The translations under genes were made by a program, and so were the position numbers. Below are positions 19,275 through 30,125 of a DNA stretch of 64,000 nt, piece after piece (the stretch's first letter is position 1; every line of letters starts with the position of its first letter). The notes under the pieces were generated by a model, which worked only from the letters and a program-made list of their open reading frames with translations, did not search any database and was not told the origin of the DNA. The stretch covers positions 1,181,841 to 1,245,840 of the forward strand of contig NW_005198244.1 of the NCBI RefSeq assembly GCF_000372725.1, given 5' to 3'. This DNA is from Emiliania huxleyi CCMP1516. Lineage: Eukaryota > Haptophyta > Isochrysidales > Noelaerhabdaceae.

Positions 19275-21863
19275 ATGGTGCTCATCCTCGAGTTCCTGCT
19301 CGCCGACGTGGCGCAGGACGACGCCGTCGCCGCCGCGCTCCCGGCCACGCTCCGCCTCTTGCGCCGCCGCCGCCCGGTCGAGGTGGCCAGCACGCCGGTG
19401 CGCTCCCGCTGGTGCGGCCGGCTGACGGAGCTGCTCCGGAGCGACTGTGCGAGCGCGAGGCACGCCGGCATCGCGCTCGTCGTCGAGACGGCGACGCAGC
19501 TCGACGAGGCGGCCTTCGCGGCGCACCGCGAGCCTTGGGCCGTCACGCTGCTCTCTCTGTCCACGCAGCGCTCCGGAGGCGATGCCATCCGCTCTGCGAG
19601 CGCCGCCGCCCTCACCGAGCTGCTGGCCGTCGCCTCCAGGTGGCCAGTGCAGCGCCGCGACGCCGCAGTGCACGCGCCGCGACTCCTCGGCGCGCTGCTC
19701 TCCATGGCGGAGCGGCCGAGCGCCTCTGCCACCGCCGACGCCGACGTCGGAGGCTGCTCGGTCGAGGCTGAGGTGGTGACGAGCACGCTGAAGCTTGCGC
19801 GCGTCGCCCCGCACTGCGTGCGCGCGCAGCGCTCCCGGCTGGCGAGCGCAGCCACGCAAATCCTCCTTCAGCCAACCGGCGGCGCCGGGGCTGCGGCAGA
19901 GGCGCGCGCGGCGGCGGCTGCGGCGGAGCTCCTCGGTGCGCTGCCCGCGGTGTGCGGCGGCGGCGCCGCCTTCGCGCAGGCGTGGGGCGAGACGGTCGCC
20001 TCCCTCAGCGGCACGCTGCACGCCCTCCTCCGCACCGCCCTCGGCTCCCTCACCGCGCAGCCTCTCTGCAGCACCCCGCCGCCCGCAGCCGCCCTCCCTT
20101 CTCCCGGGGCAGAGGCGGAGGCGCTGCTCGCCGCAGCCACGGGGTGCGTCCGCGCTTTGCACAGCTGCCTCTGCCCTCCCGGTGCCGCCGGTGCCGCGGC
20201 CGACGCGCCGCCGGCCGGAGACAAGGGGCCTTGCCCGGTGCAGCTTCCGCTCGGCAGCCTCTGCACGCTCGCGCTGTCGGTCCTCTCGCTCGACGGAGTG
20301 CTGCAACTCCCCGCCCCAGAGGCGGGGGCGCTCAAGCACGCCTCGGCCGTCGCCCTCCTCCCCGAGCTGCACGTCCTCGCGCTGCAGCTCCTCCACTCCC
20401 TCCTCCTCGCCGCACGCAGGCGCGCCACCGCCCCTCGCCCACGCCTCGCCCCGCTGCCGCAGCAGGCCCGCGCCCTCCCCCCCCGGCCCTCCGCCTGAGC
20501 CTCCTCCCCCCCCTGGAGCAGGCACGCCCTCGCCCACCTGCGGCCGCTCGTGGAGGCGCTGCAGCTCTGCTGGCGCCGCACCTCCCCCGCGGAGGGGCTC
20601 CCCCATCTCCGCTGCCCGCGGCTGCGCGCCGCCACGTACGAGCTCGCCGCCGCCCTGCTCACCACGCTCGGCGCGGCGGGCGCTGAGCCGCTCGGCGAGT
20701 ACCTCGCAGAGGCGGCGCTCCTCGACCTCGCCTCGGGAGACGCCGCCGGGGGCGGCGCCGCCGCCGGGGGAGACGCCGCCGGGGGCGGCGCCGCGGCGGC
20801 GGGCCGGAAGCGGGGCCGGGACGGCGGCTCGGCGAGCTCGGTTGAGGGCGCCGCCGGGGCGGCGGGAGGGGCGTCGGGTGGCGTCGATGCGGCGGCGGCT
20901 TGCGTGCGCTCGTCCGCGGCCAAGGCGCTCTCCCTCCTCCTGTCGACCGGCTCGGGCTGGCTCTCCCCGCACTGTCGCCTCGCTGTCCAGGCCAGCCTCC
21001 TCGCCTCCCTCGAGCAGCCGCAAGACAACTCGCCGCACCGCGCCGCCGCCGCCGCCGCCGCCGCACGGCCGCACCTGCTCCGCGCGCTGCACGCCCACGT
21101 CATCAGTGGCGAGGCGCACCCGCAGACGCTGGCCCGCGCGCTCGTCGTCTTCAGCGCCTCGGCGCGCACGGCGCGCAGCACGGACGAGAGCGCTGTCGCC
21201 CACGCCGCCCTCCACTCGCTGGACGCGCTGCTGCACCCGTCTGCGCTCGCTCGTTCGACGAGGCCCCAGCCTCAGGGGCTGGCGCCGACCCAAGAGGCAA
21301 GCGCCGCCTCCCACGCCGCCGCCGCAGCCGCCTCGACCTCAGCCGATGGAGGCTTCGGCGCGGGGAGTGGCGACGCCGCCGCCGCCATCGCGGCGTGCTC
21401 TGCGGGGACCACCCTAGGGACCACCGCCGCACAGCGGGCTGTCGGGGACGACCGGCCGCCGCCACTCCAGCCACCGCCACTCGAGCCGCCACTCGAGCCG
21501 CCTCAGCCACCGCCATCACAACCGCCACAGCCGCCACAGGCGCAGGCGCAAGCTCCCGCATCAGCAACGGCGCCGGCGCCGGGGGCGGCTCTGGCTGCGC
21601 CGTCGCCCGCAGCGCCTCTGGCCGCCGCCTCGCCAGCCATGGCGAACGCAGCGCGGGACCCGTCGGCAGGCGAGGGCCCGGCGGCCGCCGCGTCGGGTAG
21701 TGCCGGCGTGCCCAAGGAGGGACCAGCGGGGGTGGCAAGGCCGGGGGCTGTGGCCACGCCTGCCGCCCCACCCCACGCCCCTCCGAGGGCAGCAGCTGTG
21801 GCCGAGGACGATGGCGATAGTTCAGACCCCGAGATCGTCACGGAAGGTCCGGACGACAGCTAA
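19275..21863 (+). CDS. PELP1: PELP1 / RIX1-like pre-60S ribosome biogenesis protein
   Basis: Two exons, 19275..20419 and 20522..21863 (828 aa); the 102-bp intron starts with GC. Residues about 25-330 match the RIX1 helical repeat domain: SARHAGIALVVETATQLDE, EPWAVTLLSL, LLSMAERP and LHALLRTALGSL align with the PELP1 order. The second exon continues helical repeats (EALQLCWRRTSPAEGL) and ends in a Pro/Ala-rich tail with PPPLEPPLEPPQPPPSQPP and an acidic terminus EDDGDSSDPEIVTEGPDDS, the composition seen in PELP1. In animals and yeast the family works with TEX10 and WDR18 (Rix1 complex) in ITS2 processing in the nucleolus. The ATG at 19275 is the first in-frame Met after the repeat cluster. Poly-Ala stretches are expanded. 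Confidence 0.75.
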
Positions 21864-24800
21864 ATGCATGAATAATGAGACGTAGTGGTCATCCAGGGAT
21901 AATTTTGAATCTTCCTGAAACAGAGTGTCCTGGCACACACCAAGATCGTGCTTCGTGGTTCGTGCACGTCGGACTAGGTCCAGCCCTGGGTGGCCTCTGG
22001 GTGGCGCAGGTTGTGACATTTGGCGATTCCGCGACTTACTGGGCCCCTGAGCCGCTACCCGTGTGCGATTTTTTGTGGCCCGGACATGATACTGATAGTA
22101 AACGGGTCAGAACCGGCCAAACACAGGCTACAGCCCCACACACGCGCCCGCCATAGCTCCTGGAGAGCATGCGCGAGTGACGCGCTGCAAGCCGCGAGAG
22201 TGGCATCAGAGGCAGGAACGACGTGCTCTTGCTGCACCTCGCAGCTGCACCAAGTGTGCTCGCAGTGTATGCCACGGCCACTGCCTGCGACATTGCTCTC
22301 GTGCAGCTAGGCGACGCAGGTCCATCAGCAGGGCTCATCCAATGCGAGCGCACATTGTGCGTAGCCGCGGGCAGGTGGCAGTGCACAGCCGCACACCGGC
22401 TGTGGCGGCTCGAATGCCCCCGTCAGTGCTGCTAGTCATCAACTTGCGTATTAGGGCCGCAGCAGACTGCTGCTGTGGCAGCAGCAGCAGCCTGCTGCTG
22501 CCTGATTCAGTCAAGCCAGCGGTGCAGCGAGGCGTGCAGAATTCGCGCGGTTTGGTACCTCTCCCGAGGCTGAGCGCGTTCAGACTCGGTGACCGGAGTT
22601 GGATGGTCCGATGGAGCTCGGCGAGCTCCATCGGACCATCCATGGCCGGACGGCGGAGCGTGAGGTGGCGAGCGGAGAGATGTACCGCAAGACCAAAAAA
22701 ACACGGAGCTGACGATTGTCAAACGTCAGATCTTGCGCCACCCAGGGCTGGGACCTAGTCGTCGCACAAGGCTCAAGGGGGGCTGGGGGCAACTCAATGG
22801 CCGGGCGCGCCACACTTGAGGCAAACTGCGGGTAAATATTTTTTGAAGGGATGAACGCGAGCTCGTGGGGTCCACGAAAGCACCGCTTTGCGGTGTCAGA
22901 ACCGCCCTCTTTCCCTGGGGGGCCGAATCTGCGCCCTCTGGGCCCCAGGCAGCGGTCCCCGAGAGGGCCGGCACGCGGGCTCCGCCGACGCTCTCGCAAC
23001 GCGGGTCGCGCCGCGCGCCTCCCGGACGAAGCGTGTTGGTGCGCGACGGCGATCCTCGCCTGCGGGGAGCGGAGCACACGCGTCGGGATAGCGAGGGCAG
23101 CACAAATATTGCACTCATGTCCCAGTATGGCAGCAGCCGGACGGGTTGGGTGTCATGAGGGCAGGGTGGTGAGGATGATTCCACAGATCTCGCTGAAAAT
23201 GGCCGTGTCCCTCCCGGGGGAGGCAGGCGAGCACGCACCTCGCGTCCGAGCGCGAGTCGACGAGTGGTCGCCGAGAGATCGCCGAACCACGTTTCGAGTG
23301 CGCGCGCACACAGCACAGCTGCGGGTTGTAACTCGACTGCCGATCGCGCGTGCGGGATGTAAATGCAGCTCGCTGGCGCCAGTGCACGGTGGCAGGGACT
23401 GGAGGCTCGGCCGAAGGGGAAGAGCAGTCCTCAATCGTCACGTAGAGGTCGCTGGGCTGGATCCATCGAACTGCCTCACACCTGGAGCGGAGGCACATCA
23501 GGTCTTGCGGCACACTCTCCGACAGATGCATGCCTTTTGAGCAAACCCACGCGCCTCCACCGTCGCGTAGTATGCCAGCGGCACGCCGGTACGCCTACGA
23601 GTCGTGCGCGCTCGGCAGTAATCGGCGTTGAGACTGCCTAGCGCGCACATCGAGAGCGCCGAGTTGTGTTGCCGCGAGGAATCCTGCTCGAAGATGGGGT
23701 CCGAGCGGCGCCTGATCGCATGGGATGGATCAGTGGGGCTATCACGTGGGTACTAGGCCTGGCGAGTGTGTGGGAGATTCACGCCCGTCGCTCAACGTCT
23801 GTTGAAAAACTGTTCGCTGAGCAAGCTCACGGTCGAGCGGGCTTGATGCGCGCTTCAGGATAGCAAGAGGCGTGCCCACTCCCCTGAGGAGCGTGCGGGC
23901 ACGCCTGGGAATCGTGTGGAGCGACCATGGATGGGATGACAGCCGGCGAAGCGCTGCGCCAAATCCATGGCTCCGAAAACCGCCCTCGACGTGCTGGACG
24001 CTTCATTCACGGCGGAGGCTGTGAAGTCGCGGCATCGAGTTCAACCTCAGCGCACGCACGCACCGTGCTGGGGAGGAGTTGGCCTGCGAGCGGCGAGCGC
24101 TCCCGAGCGCGCGGCGCCCCGTTCTGGCCATCTTTCGCTTTCCCACCACAAAATCGCCTCTATTTTGTGCGCTTCCCCGGTGGCACAGGTCTAGCAAAAC
24201 TTCTCGCCCACCGCCATTCTCAAGCTGCGCCGCCTCGCGCGCAAAGTCGCGCGCGGCAGCGTTCACCGCACGGCCTACTCGCCCAAGTACTCGCTCTCTT
24301 TTATGTCCCACCATTGCAGAGAGAGCGCATCTCTCTCTCTGTTGTGCGAGGCGTGAACCGCGCCATTCGCTCTCACCTGGCAACCCGCCCAAAGCAAAAC
24401 TTGTGTCAGAGGGGCCAGATTGGCCGATTTATAACGACGAGACCGCGTCTGAAGGCTATTTTGCCGCGACACCGATACACCCGGTTGAGGGCCCGCGGTT
24501 GTGGCTAGTGGAGGGTGCTGTACAATCCGAGGGCGTTCCCATGGCCTCACGGGCCCGGGCGACGATCGCGGCTAGAAAAATAAAAAAGTACCATCCGTGG
24601 GGGCGAGATTTTACTTGTGTAGCTCGATTTTGACCCAGAACTACACAGAACGGCCCCAAATCGGCCCGGAACCGACCCGTGGGCCCGTCTGCCGCACCCA
24701 GCTCCGCCGGGAGGGGCGCGCGCCGTTCCCCGCGGCTCGGGCGGGCCACGCAGACGCGGCGGGAGAGCTTCCCGTGCCCTGTGTGAGTGCCGTCACACCG

Positions 24801-25038
24801 CCTCAAATAGGTCCCAAAGTGGGGTTTGCCTCAAGTGGCGCCATTTTTTGGCGCGCGGACGGTGTGGACCCCGGCCCTGCGTGTCACTGTCAGACTCACA
24901 GCCGGGGCGCGCGGGGGGCCACTCGCTTGCTTTTTTTTCGCTCCAGCCCTGTTAGTAGAACGGAGGGCAGGCGAAGCCTTCACACTCCAAGGGGCTGGCG
25001 GGGGGGGGGGCGGAGGCCGCCGTGTCGTCTGCCCGCGC
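21864..25038. other. gene-poor region, no supported gene
   Basis: About 3.2 kb between convergent genes with no frame showing a recognisable domain. It holds a 43-bp inverted repeat at 22600..22642. GC content is high and several overlapping open frames exist on both strands, none with protein-like composition. Confidence 0.5.
22600..22642. repeat. near-perfect palindrome, 21-bp arms, 1-nt spacer
   Basis: The arm TGGATGGTCCGATGGAGCTC plus G is followed by a single G and its exact reverse complement. It would form a very stable hairpin in single strands. The same architecture with a different sequence occurs at 42519..42561. Confidence 0.95.
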
Positions 25039-25820
25039 TCACATCACAGCCATGGCAGCAAGCACGGACGAGGCAATGGCCCAGCCGAGGGGGCCGGCCT
25101 TGGGCGCGGCGAGTGCGTCGGCCTCCGTGAGCGCCCATTTGAGCGCGAACAAGGCGTTGGCGGTAAAGGCCCCGGCGAAGGCTTGCGCGGCGGAGTACCC
25201 TGCGGCGAGCACGCCGAGGTACGTGCCGAGCATCAGCATGGTCCCGCCCTGGAGGCCGAGCATGGAGTACGCCAGCGGCGACAGCGGGCCGGGCACCTTG
25301 TACATGTCCATCTACAGTGTCCGCGGACCGGACGTTAGAGTATGCGGCGCGCAGGGCGCGCGTTGCTTCGAGGACAGGTGTCGTTGCGGCGTTCCGTTGA
25401 CTTGGGCGCAAAGTGGAACTGGGCGCCGTTGCCACCCCAGAGGGCGACTGCCACCCACGGCGAGATGAGGCCGCCAAACGAAAAATATCCGAGGAGGCCC
25501 GTGAGGCACATCCACGCAAGGGCGGGCGCCTTTGGGGCGCCCAGAGTCTCATTCATGGGCATGCCGACGAAGATGGTCGCGGCGGCCGCCAGGTGGGAGA
25601 TGGAGTTGACGTCGGAGGGGTCGCAGACCAGCAGCGCGCCCAGGGCAATCTGAAACATTCCGACCTGCCGCATGACCGCGAGCGCCTTGGAGTCGAGCTG
25701 CTTCTCGTCCATGCCGTAGCTCTTGAAGTTCTCGGCCGGCGCAATGTAGGCAAAGGCGCCAGAGGCGGCGAGGATGCCCGCGCCGACCTTGGCGACGGTG
25801 GAGATGTAGGCGTCGTATCC
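25039..25820 (-). CDS. multi-pass membrane protein, unrecognised (5' exon missing)
   Basis: Two exons are supported, 25820..25410 and 25311..25039, joined by a 98-bp intron starting with GC. The product has about six to seven hydrophobic segments: VGAGILAASGAFAYIAP, GMFQIALGALLVCDP, LAAAATIFVGMPM, WMCLTGLLGYFSFGGL, then YSMLGLQGGTMLMLGTYLGV and two more. It ends WAIASSVLAAMAVM. The first exon begins right after an acceptor-like GACGTGCAG and has no ATG, so an upstream exon is missing; the ATG at 26150 (MTFSTPSMTSSFYGSDSG) is one candidate, with repeat DNA in between. No family is recognised. Confidence 0.6.
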
Positions 25821-25989
25821 CTGCACGTCGGGTGAATGGCCTGTCAACTAGGCACAGACAGCCAGACTAGCTCACCAAGACAGCGCACCATTTGATTTTT
25901 CGGCGGCGAACGCCGAGATGGGACGCTGCACCCCTGTGTGAATCATAGCCGTAGCGCTGACTCGTCTGACTGTCGTTGCTGTCTCTCTT

Positions 25990-26640
25990 TCTCGACTGTC
26001 TGATTTTGTGTTTTGGGTCCGGGGTTGTGTTTTTCTGTAAATCATAAACAGCGCGCAGCGCGGCCCACGTATTTTCTTCTCAAACAAGGTGCCGAAGCCT
26101 GAGTCGGAACCGTAAAACGAGGAAGTCATCGAGGGTGTCGAAAATGTCATTCGCTTCGCTAGTAGAGTCGGAGCCGCGAGCCGCTCTCTTCTTCAAGGTC
26201 TGTGAACATGCCGCCAACCAACAGAATCATCGTTCCACAACTTCGCCAAAGAGTTCGGCAGCCCGAGCGCCGTCGACCGCACAGCCTCCGGCAGCGCCCG
26301 GGGCTTCGTCCAGCACCACTCGCAACAGCTCTCGCGCGCCGCCGTCCTGTGGCGACGCGCAGAACATAAACAACGCTGCTCGCAACATGCGTGTCGCGCA
26401 CTCATTCATGACCGGTCTCAATCGAATGTCCCACGCTCCCACCCCCCTGCGCGCGGGCCTTCTAGGCCTGCGGGTAGTCTGCCCCTAGCGGCCTAGGTCT
26501 CCCCCCTTCCCCAGGGCCTCCAGGGCTCACATCTCAACCTCTCATAGACCAGCGCGCAGCGCCATAGGCTATTCTAGGAGGTATTTCCTTCTCAACACAA
26601 GGTCTGTGAACACAAAACAGTAACAGATCGGCTAGTCAGA
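25990..26640 (+). repeat. dispersed repeat R7 (two further copies)
   Basis: At 25995..26095: TTTTGGGTCCGGGGTTGTGT, then CAGCGCGCAGCGC and GTATTTTCTTCTCA. At 26545..26640: CCAGCGCGCAGCGC, GTATTTCCTTCTCA and CTGTGAACACAAAACAG. Both are relatives of 18870..19195. Between them, 26130..26490 shows no supported gene. Confidence 0.75.
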
Positions 26641-26803
26641 TATGCGAGAGTCCCACGCGACACCGCCTCTAACCTCCAACCAACGCGCTGGGGCCAGTTC
26701 ACGGACGCTGTTCCCTCCCTCCCGTGAACACAAAACAGAAGCGGCGCGAGATGATGCACAGACTACACGGTGTGATGTGTAACGAGGACGAGCTGTGTTG
26801 GCG

Positions 26804-26870
26804 TGAGCACTTGGAGCACTTGGAGCACTTGGAGTGCAGTGGTGTCGGCAACCTCACATCCAGGGCCATG
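26804..26870 (-). repeat. repeat R9, inverted 3' fragment
   Basis: GGAGCACTTGGAGCACTTGG ... GTCGGCAACCTCACATCCAG is the reverse complement of the 3' end of the three full R9 copies (35876, 42110 and 58762). It lies about 50 bp upstream of the next start codon and so could be in that gene's 5' UTR. Confidence 0.8.
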
Positions 26871-26917
26871 AGCTTCCTGCATGGGCTGGTCGTCACCTCC
26901 TCTTGGTCGTCACGCAC

Positions 26918-27805
26918 ATGCAGACTCAGTCAATCGTCCTCCTCCTCACAGCCTTGGCGGCCGTAGGCGGGCTCTCCGTCCGAGCCGCCGGCAAGCGAGG
27001 TGGCAGGACACCGGCGCGGTCCCGCACGCCTGCTCGTGATCGCAGCATCGACAAACCGGATGGCACCAGAAGCACGGCAGCGACTGCTCGCATGCCCCTC
27101 GCAGCACCGTGGATGACGCCGTTGAAGAAAGCACTGAGTCACGGCGGCACGCAGCGAAAGGCGCGCGACCGATCCGCGGCCAAGCGAAAGCACGTGCAGA
27201 TTGCCACAGTCGATCCGCTGAGCGGGAGGCCCACCGTGCGCACCGTCGTCTCGCGCGGCTTCTTGCCACAGCGCTTCGTGGACGGAAATTACGGTGCGTC
27301 AACCAGCAAGGAGGAGAGCTGCTGCCTGACCTTCATCACGGACGACCGATCCGCCAAGTTTAGCCACCTGGGGCGCGGCGAAACGCAGGGCTGCCCGATC
27401 GAGTGCTGCTGGTGGCTTGACGAGGCGAGTGTGCAGTTTCGGATCGCGGGCCGCGTGCTCGTAGCGACGGCGCGGACGACGGATCCTGTTCTGCGTGCGG
27501 CAGTCGATGACGTGTGGGGCCGCCTGGGAGACTCAACCCGGAGGCAAATGTTCTGGGCCAGCCCAGGCGCGCCCAGCGGCGAGGGCGATGCCGAGGTGCC
27601 GCGTGCGGATGACGAGATCTCGCTCGAGGCCTCCCACTTCGTGCTGCTGATCGTCGTCCCGGATGGGGTGGACGAGCTTCACTTGGGCGGCGGCCAAAAG
27701 AGGATCGTGTATCGTCGCGAGGACCGGGCTCTCGCTTCATCCCCTACGTGTACCTTGAACAACCTCCGGGGAGCCGTGTGGTCGGAGGAGAGCGTGAACC
27801 CGTGA
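26918..27805 (+). CDS. pyridoxamine 5'-phosphate oxidase-fold FMN-binding protein (Alr4036-type), targeted
   Basis: A single-exon 295-aa protein. Residues 1-22 (MQTQSIVLLLTALAAVGGLS) form a signal peptide, followed by a long Arg/Ala/Thr-rich stretch that could be a plastid transit region. The body matches the Alr4036-type pyridoxamine oxidase fold: APWMTPLKKALSH, VQIATVDPLSGRPTVRTVV, RGFLPQRF, LTFITDDRSAKFSHL, ECCWWLDEASVQFRIAGR, RRQMFWASPG, then HFVLLIVVPDGVDELHLGG, IVYRRED and the typical C-terminal VNP. The Arg and Lys of the FMN phosphate site are present (VRTVVSRGF, SAKF). The start ATG at 26918 begins the hydrophobic signal directly. Substrate unknown; plastid location is an inference from the presequence. 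Confidence 0.82.
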   Translation: MQTQSIVLLLTALAAVGGLSVRAAGKRGGRTPARSRTPARDRSIDKPDGTRSTAATARMPLAAPWMTPLKKALSHGGTQRKARDRSAAKRKHVQIATVDPLSGRPTVRTVVSRGFLPQRFVDGNYGASTSKEESCCLTFITDDRSAKFSHLGRGETQGCPIECCWWLDEASVQFRIAGRVLVATARTTDPVLRAAVDDVWGRLGDSTRRQMFWASPGAPSGEGDAEVPRADDEISLEASHFVLLIVVPDGVDELHLGGGQKRIVYRREDRALASSPTCTLNNLRGAVWSEESVNP

Positions 27806-28018
27806 AGTAGAACCGGGTGTGGCTTTGTGCATAAATATACGGTTTTCGACGGTAGAGTCACAACACAGTGACACACACCTTATAAGGCCGGTGCTTTTGG
27901 CAAAAGGTGCGCACACACAACCCAGGGTCTCACATACAAGATACATCGCACAAACGCGGACACGGACAGGCGACACACCACCGACGACCGATGGCGATAC
28001 AGGAAAGAACATGCAGAC

Positions 28019-29128
28019 TCACAATTTGTCCGGCGGCCCCGCCGCCTGCTTGTTGACCGTGAGGCTCCTCCTCGCCGCCGCCCTCTCGAGCTGCTCCTGC
28101 GTGGGCAGCCTCAGGTCCCACACGACCCCGAGCAGCTCGAGCGCGCGCAGGATTGCGTATGAGAGGTCCGGCTCGCGCCAGGTCAGCCCGTGCCGCGCCG
28201 ACCACGGGAAGGCGTGGTGGTTATTGTGGTTCCCCTCCCCAAAGGCGGCGAGGGCGACCCACACGTTGTTGCGGCTGTTGTCGGTCGTGGCGAAGCGGCG
28301 CGAGCCCCAGCGGTGGCAGGCGCTGTTGACGGCAAAAGTGGCGTGCCACACGCCCACCGTCGGCACGATGAAGCCCCAGAGCAGGCCCGGCAAGCCGTCC
28401 GCCGCGTAGGCGAGTGCGCCCAGCGCGATGCCAGGCCCGTGGTGGAAGCGGTCCAGGGCGACCAGCTCGGGGTACTGGCGGAAGCGCGCGACGCGGCCGC
28501 GGCCCGCCTGGAAGGCTGCGGGGTGGGCGTCGTACTCCATGCACGCCCAGAACCAGCCCATGTGCGCCCAGAGCAGCGAGCCGCAGACGGGGCTGTGCGG
28601 GTCGCCCGCCGAGTCAGAGTGCAGGTGGTGCTCGGCGTGGTGCGATGCCCACCAAAGCGGACCCTTCTGCCACGCGCTCGCGCCGAGCACCGCCAGCGCG
28701 AACTGGAACGGCCGCGAGGTGCGGTAGGACCCGTGGGCAAAGTACCGATGGTAGCCCGCCGTGATGCCGAACATGCGCAGCCCGAAGGAGCCGACACACA
28801 TCGCGAGCTCGAGGCTGCCGGGCGGCGGCGCACCCGCGCCGAGCAGGGCCCACGCGGTGGCGCTGTGCATGATGACAGAGGTTGTCACCAGGAGCGGAGG
28901 GCCATCACCGAGCGGCGCGCCGTTCGCCTCGCGCTGGCACTGGGCGGCCGCGAACCGCAGCGGCCCCATCGACCGATCCTGAGGCGCCGGATGGTCGCGC
29001 GTGCCGATGGGGCGCAGCAAGCCCGCCGACGTGGACGCGACCCCGCTGCTGCATCGCGTCGGACGCAGGAAACGGCTGGGCCGCAGCGCTCGAGTCGCAA
29101 GACCGCCGTAGCAAGCGCGTCCTCGCAT
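28019..29128 (-). CDS. acyl-lipid / acyl-CoA delta-9-type fatty acid desaturase
   Basis: A 369-aa single-exon protein with the three His boxes of membrane desaturases in order: YHRYFAHGSY (HxxxxH), SHHAEHHLHS (HxxHH) and GEGNHNNHHAFPW (HxxHH with the extra upstream His/Asn). Four hydrophobic segments lie in the usual positions, and the insertion GIALGALAYAADGLPGLLWG between boxes 2 and 3 is typical. The N-terminal 50 residues from the Met at 29128 (MRGRACYGGLATRALRPSRF) are basic and Ser/Ala-rich, so organelle import is possible. An in-frame Met 33 codons upstream lies in repeat R7 DNA and is less likely. It introduces the first double bond into saturated acyl chains using a di-iron centre. 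No cytochrome b5 fusion is seen. Confidence 0.9.
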   Translation of the reverse strand: MRGRACYGGLATRALRPSRFLRPTRCSSGVASTSAGLLRPIGTRDHPAPQDRSMGPLRFAAAQCQREANGAPLGDGPPLLVTTSVIMHSATAWALLGAGAPPPGSLELAMCVGSFGLRMFGITAGYHRYFAHGSYRTSRPFQFALAVLGASAWQKGPLWWASHHAEHHLHSDSAGDPHSPVCGSLLWAHMGWFWACMEYDAHPAAFQAGRGRVARFRQYPELVALDRFHHGPGIALGALAYAADGLPGLLWGFIVPTVGVWHATFAVNSACHRWGSRRFATTDNSRNNVWVALAAFGEGNHNNHHAFPWSARHGLTWREPDLSYAILRALELLGVVWDLRLPTQEQLERAAARRSLTVNKQAAGPPDKL

Positions 29129-29194
29129 GGCGCATTCGCGCTGCTGCCTGGCTGCTTCGTGCGGCTCGCGATGGTTCGGTGGTTCTTTTTTGTG

Positions 29195-29300
29195 TCCCTG
29201 CCGACTGTTCTTCACGTAAACGCACAACCCCGGACCCGAAATCGCACAGAGTCACTGTTCTTCACCTTCCTTCCTACATACATACATACGTGTGTCTTGT
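29195..29300 (-). repeat. R7 fragment plus simple-repeat tail
   Basis: TTCACGTAAACGCACAACCC and GACCCGAAATCGCACAGAG are the reverse complement of the R7 unit. Next come CTGTTCTTCACCTTCC and a (CATA)n run. The same 16-mer followed by a different simple repeat occurs at 15945 (CTAC) and 29758 (TAAC). Confidence 0.75.
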
Positions 29301-29739
29301 GAGCTTGTTTGTGTCTGTGTGTCGCTCGTGCGTCTCGTTGTAGGTATATTGTTGGCAAATCAAGACACAGAGCTCACACAGAATCACAGCGGGAGGAAAG
29401 CGGCGAGTCGCAATTCCAGGGGTCGTTGTGGCGGGCCACCCTGTCCAGAGAGGCATGGATGCCAATCTGGGGTCTCTCGACCGAGTCTATGAGCCCTGGC
29501 CGCCTCCCGATCTTGGTGGTAAGGCCGCAGCCGAACAGGGCGACGGAGATGGCGCGGGAGAGTACGGGTGTTCCAGGGGATCACGACACGCACCGACCCT
29601 TCACGAGCCGAAAGGCCGTGCCCGGCGTGCAAGGGGCACGGTAATCCGGCACGTGTTGGGCGCCCCATTCCGTTTTTTTCTCGTCATCATCTGTCTGTCT
29701 CGCGTCCATCCACCCATACTCGAGTACCGCCTACCGCGT

Positions 29740-29795
29740 TGGTGTCCAGTCCGAGCCTGGCTGTTCTTCACCTTCCTAACTAACTAACTGTGGCA
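29740..29795 (+). repeat. repeat end with (TAAC)n tail
   Basis: AGCCTGGCTGTTCTTCACCT followed by TAACTAACTAACTG. The reverse complement of AGCCTGGCTGTTCTTCAC is also at about 44695..44715. The rest of 29301..30056 contains no supported gene. Confidence 0.65.
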
Positions 29796-30056
29796 AGGTA
29801 CCTTCAGAACTGATCGTGTTGCGCAGCAGCCGTCCCTCTGCCGTCCTTCGGCCGACGGCAGTGCGCTGCGCTGTCGCTCTGTGAGAGAGAGAGAGATTTT
29901 TAGCTCTGTGTGGGCACGCACGCTCTCGAGCGAGAGATAGAGATTTTAGAAAACCAACCAGAAATCAGGACTCTCTTCGCTCTCGTGCTTCGTTCGTTGT
30001 GACCCACCCTGTCCCACCCGTGTGTGATCAGTGTCTACTCCCTTAATGTGGGTAAA

Positions 30057-30080
30057 CCATAGTAGCGTGCACGCTACTAT
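30057..30080. repeat. 24-bp perfect palindrome
   Basis: CATAGTAGCGTG followed by CACGCTACTATG with no spacer. It lies 45 bp before a tandem repeat array. Confidence 0.95.
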
Positions 30081-30125
30081 GAACAGAGACCTCCCGACGG
30101 GCGCCGCCTTTTTGGGCGGCGTATA

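Noticed and set aside
21864-25038. Several 90-230-codon frames on both strands in the gene-poor region.
   Set aside because: Composition is Arg/Ala/Pro/Ser shadow type with no motif and no consistent exon joins.
26135-26488. A 117-codon plus-strand frame upstream of the pyridoxamine-oxidase-like gene.
   Set aside because: Ser/Ala/Arg-rich with no motif, embedded between two repeat copies.
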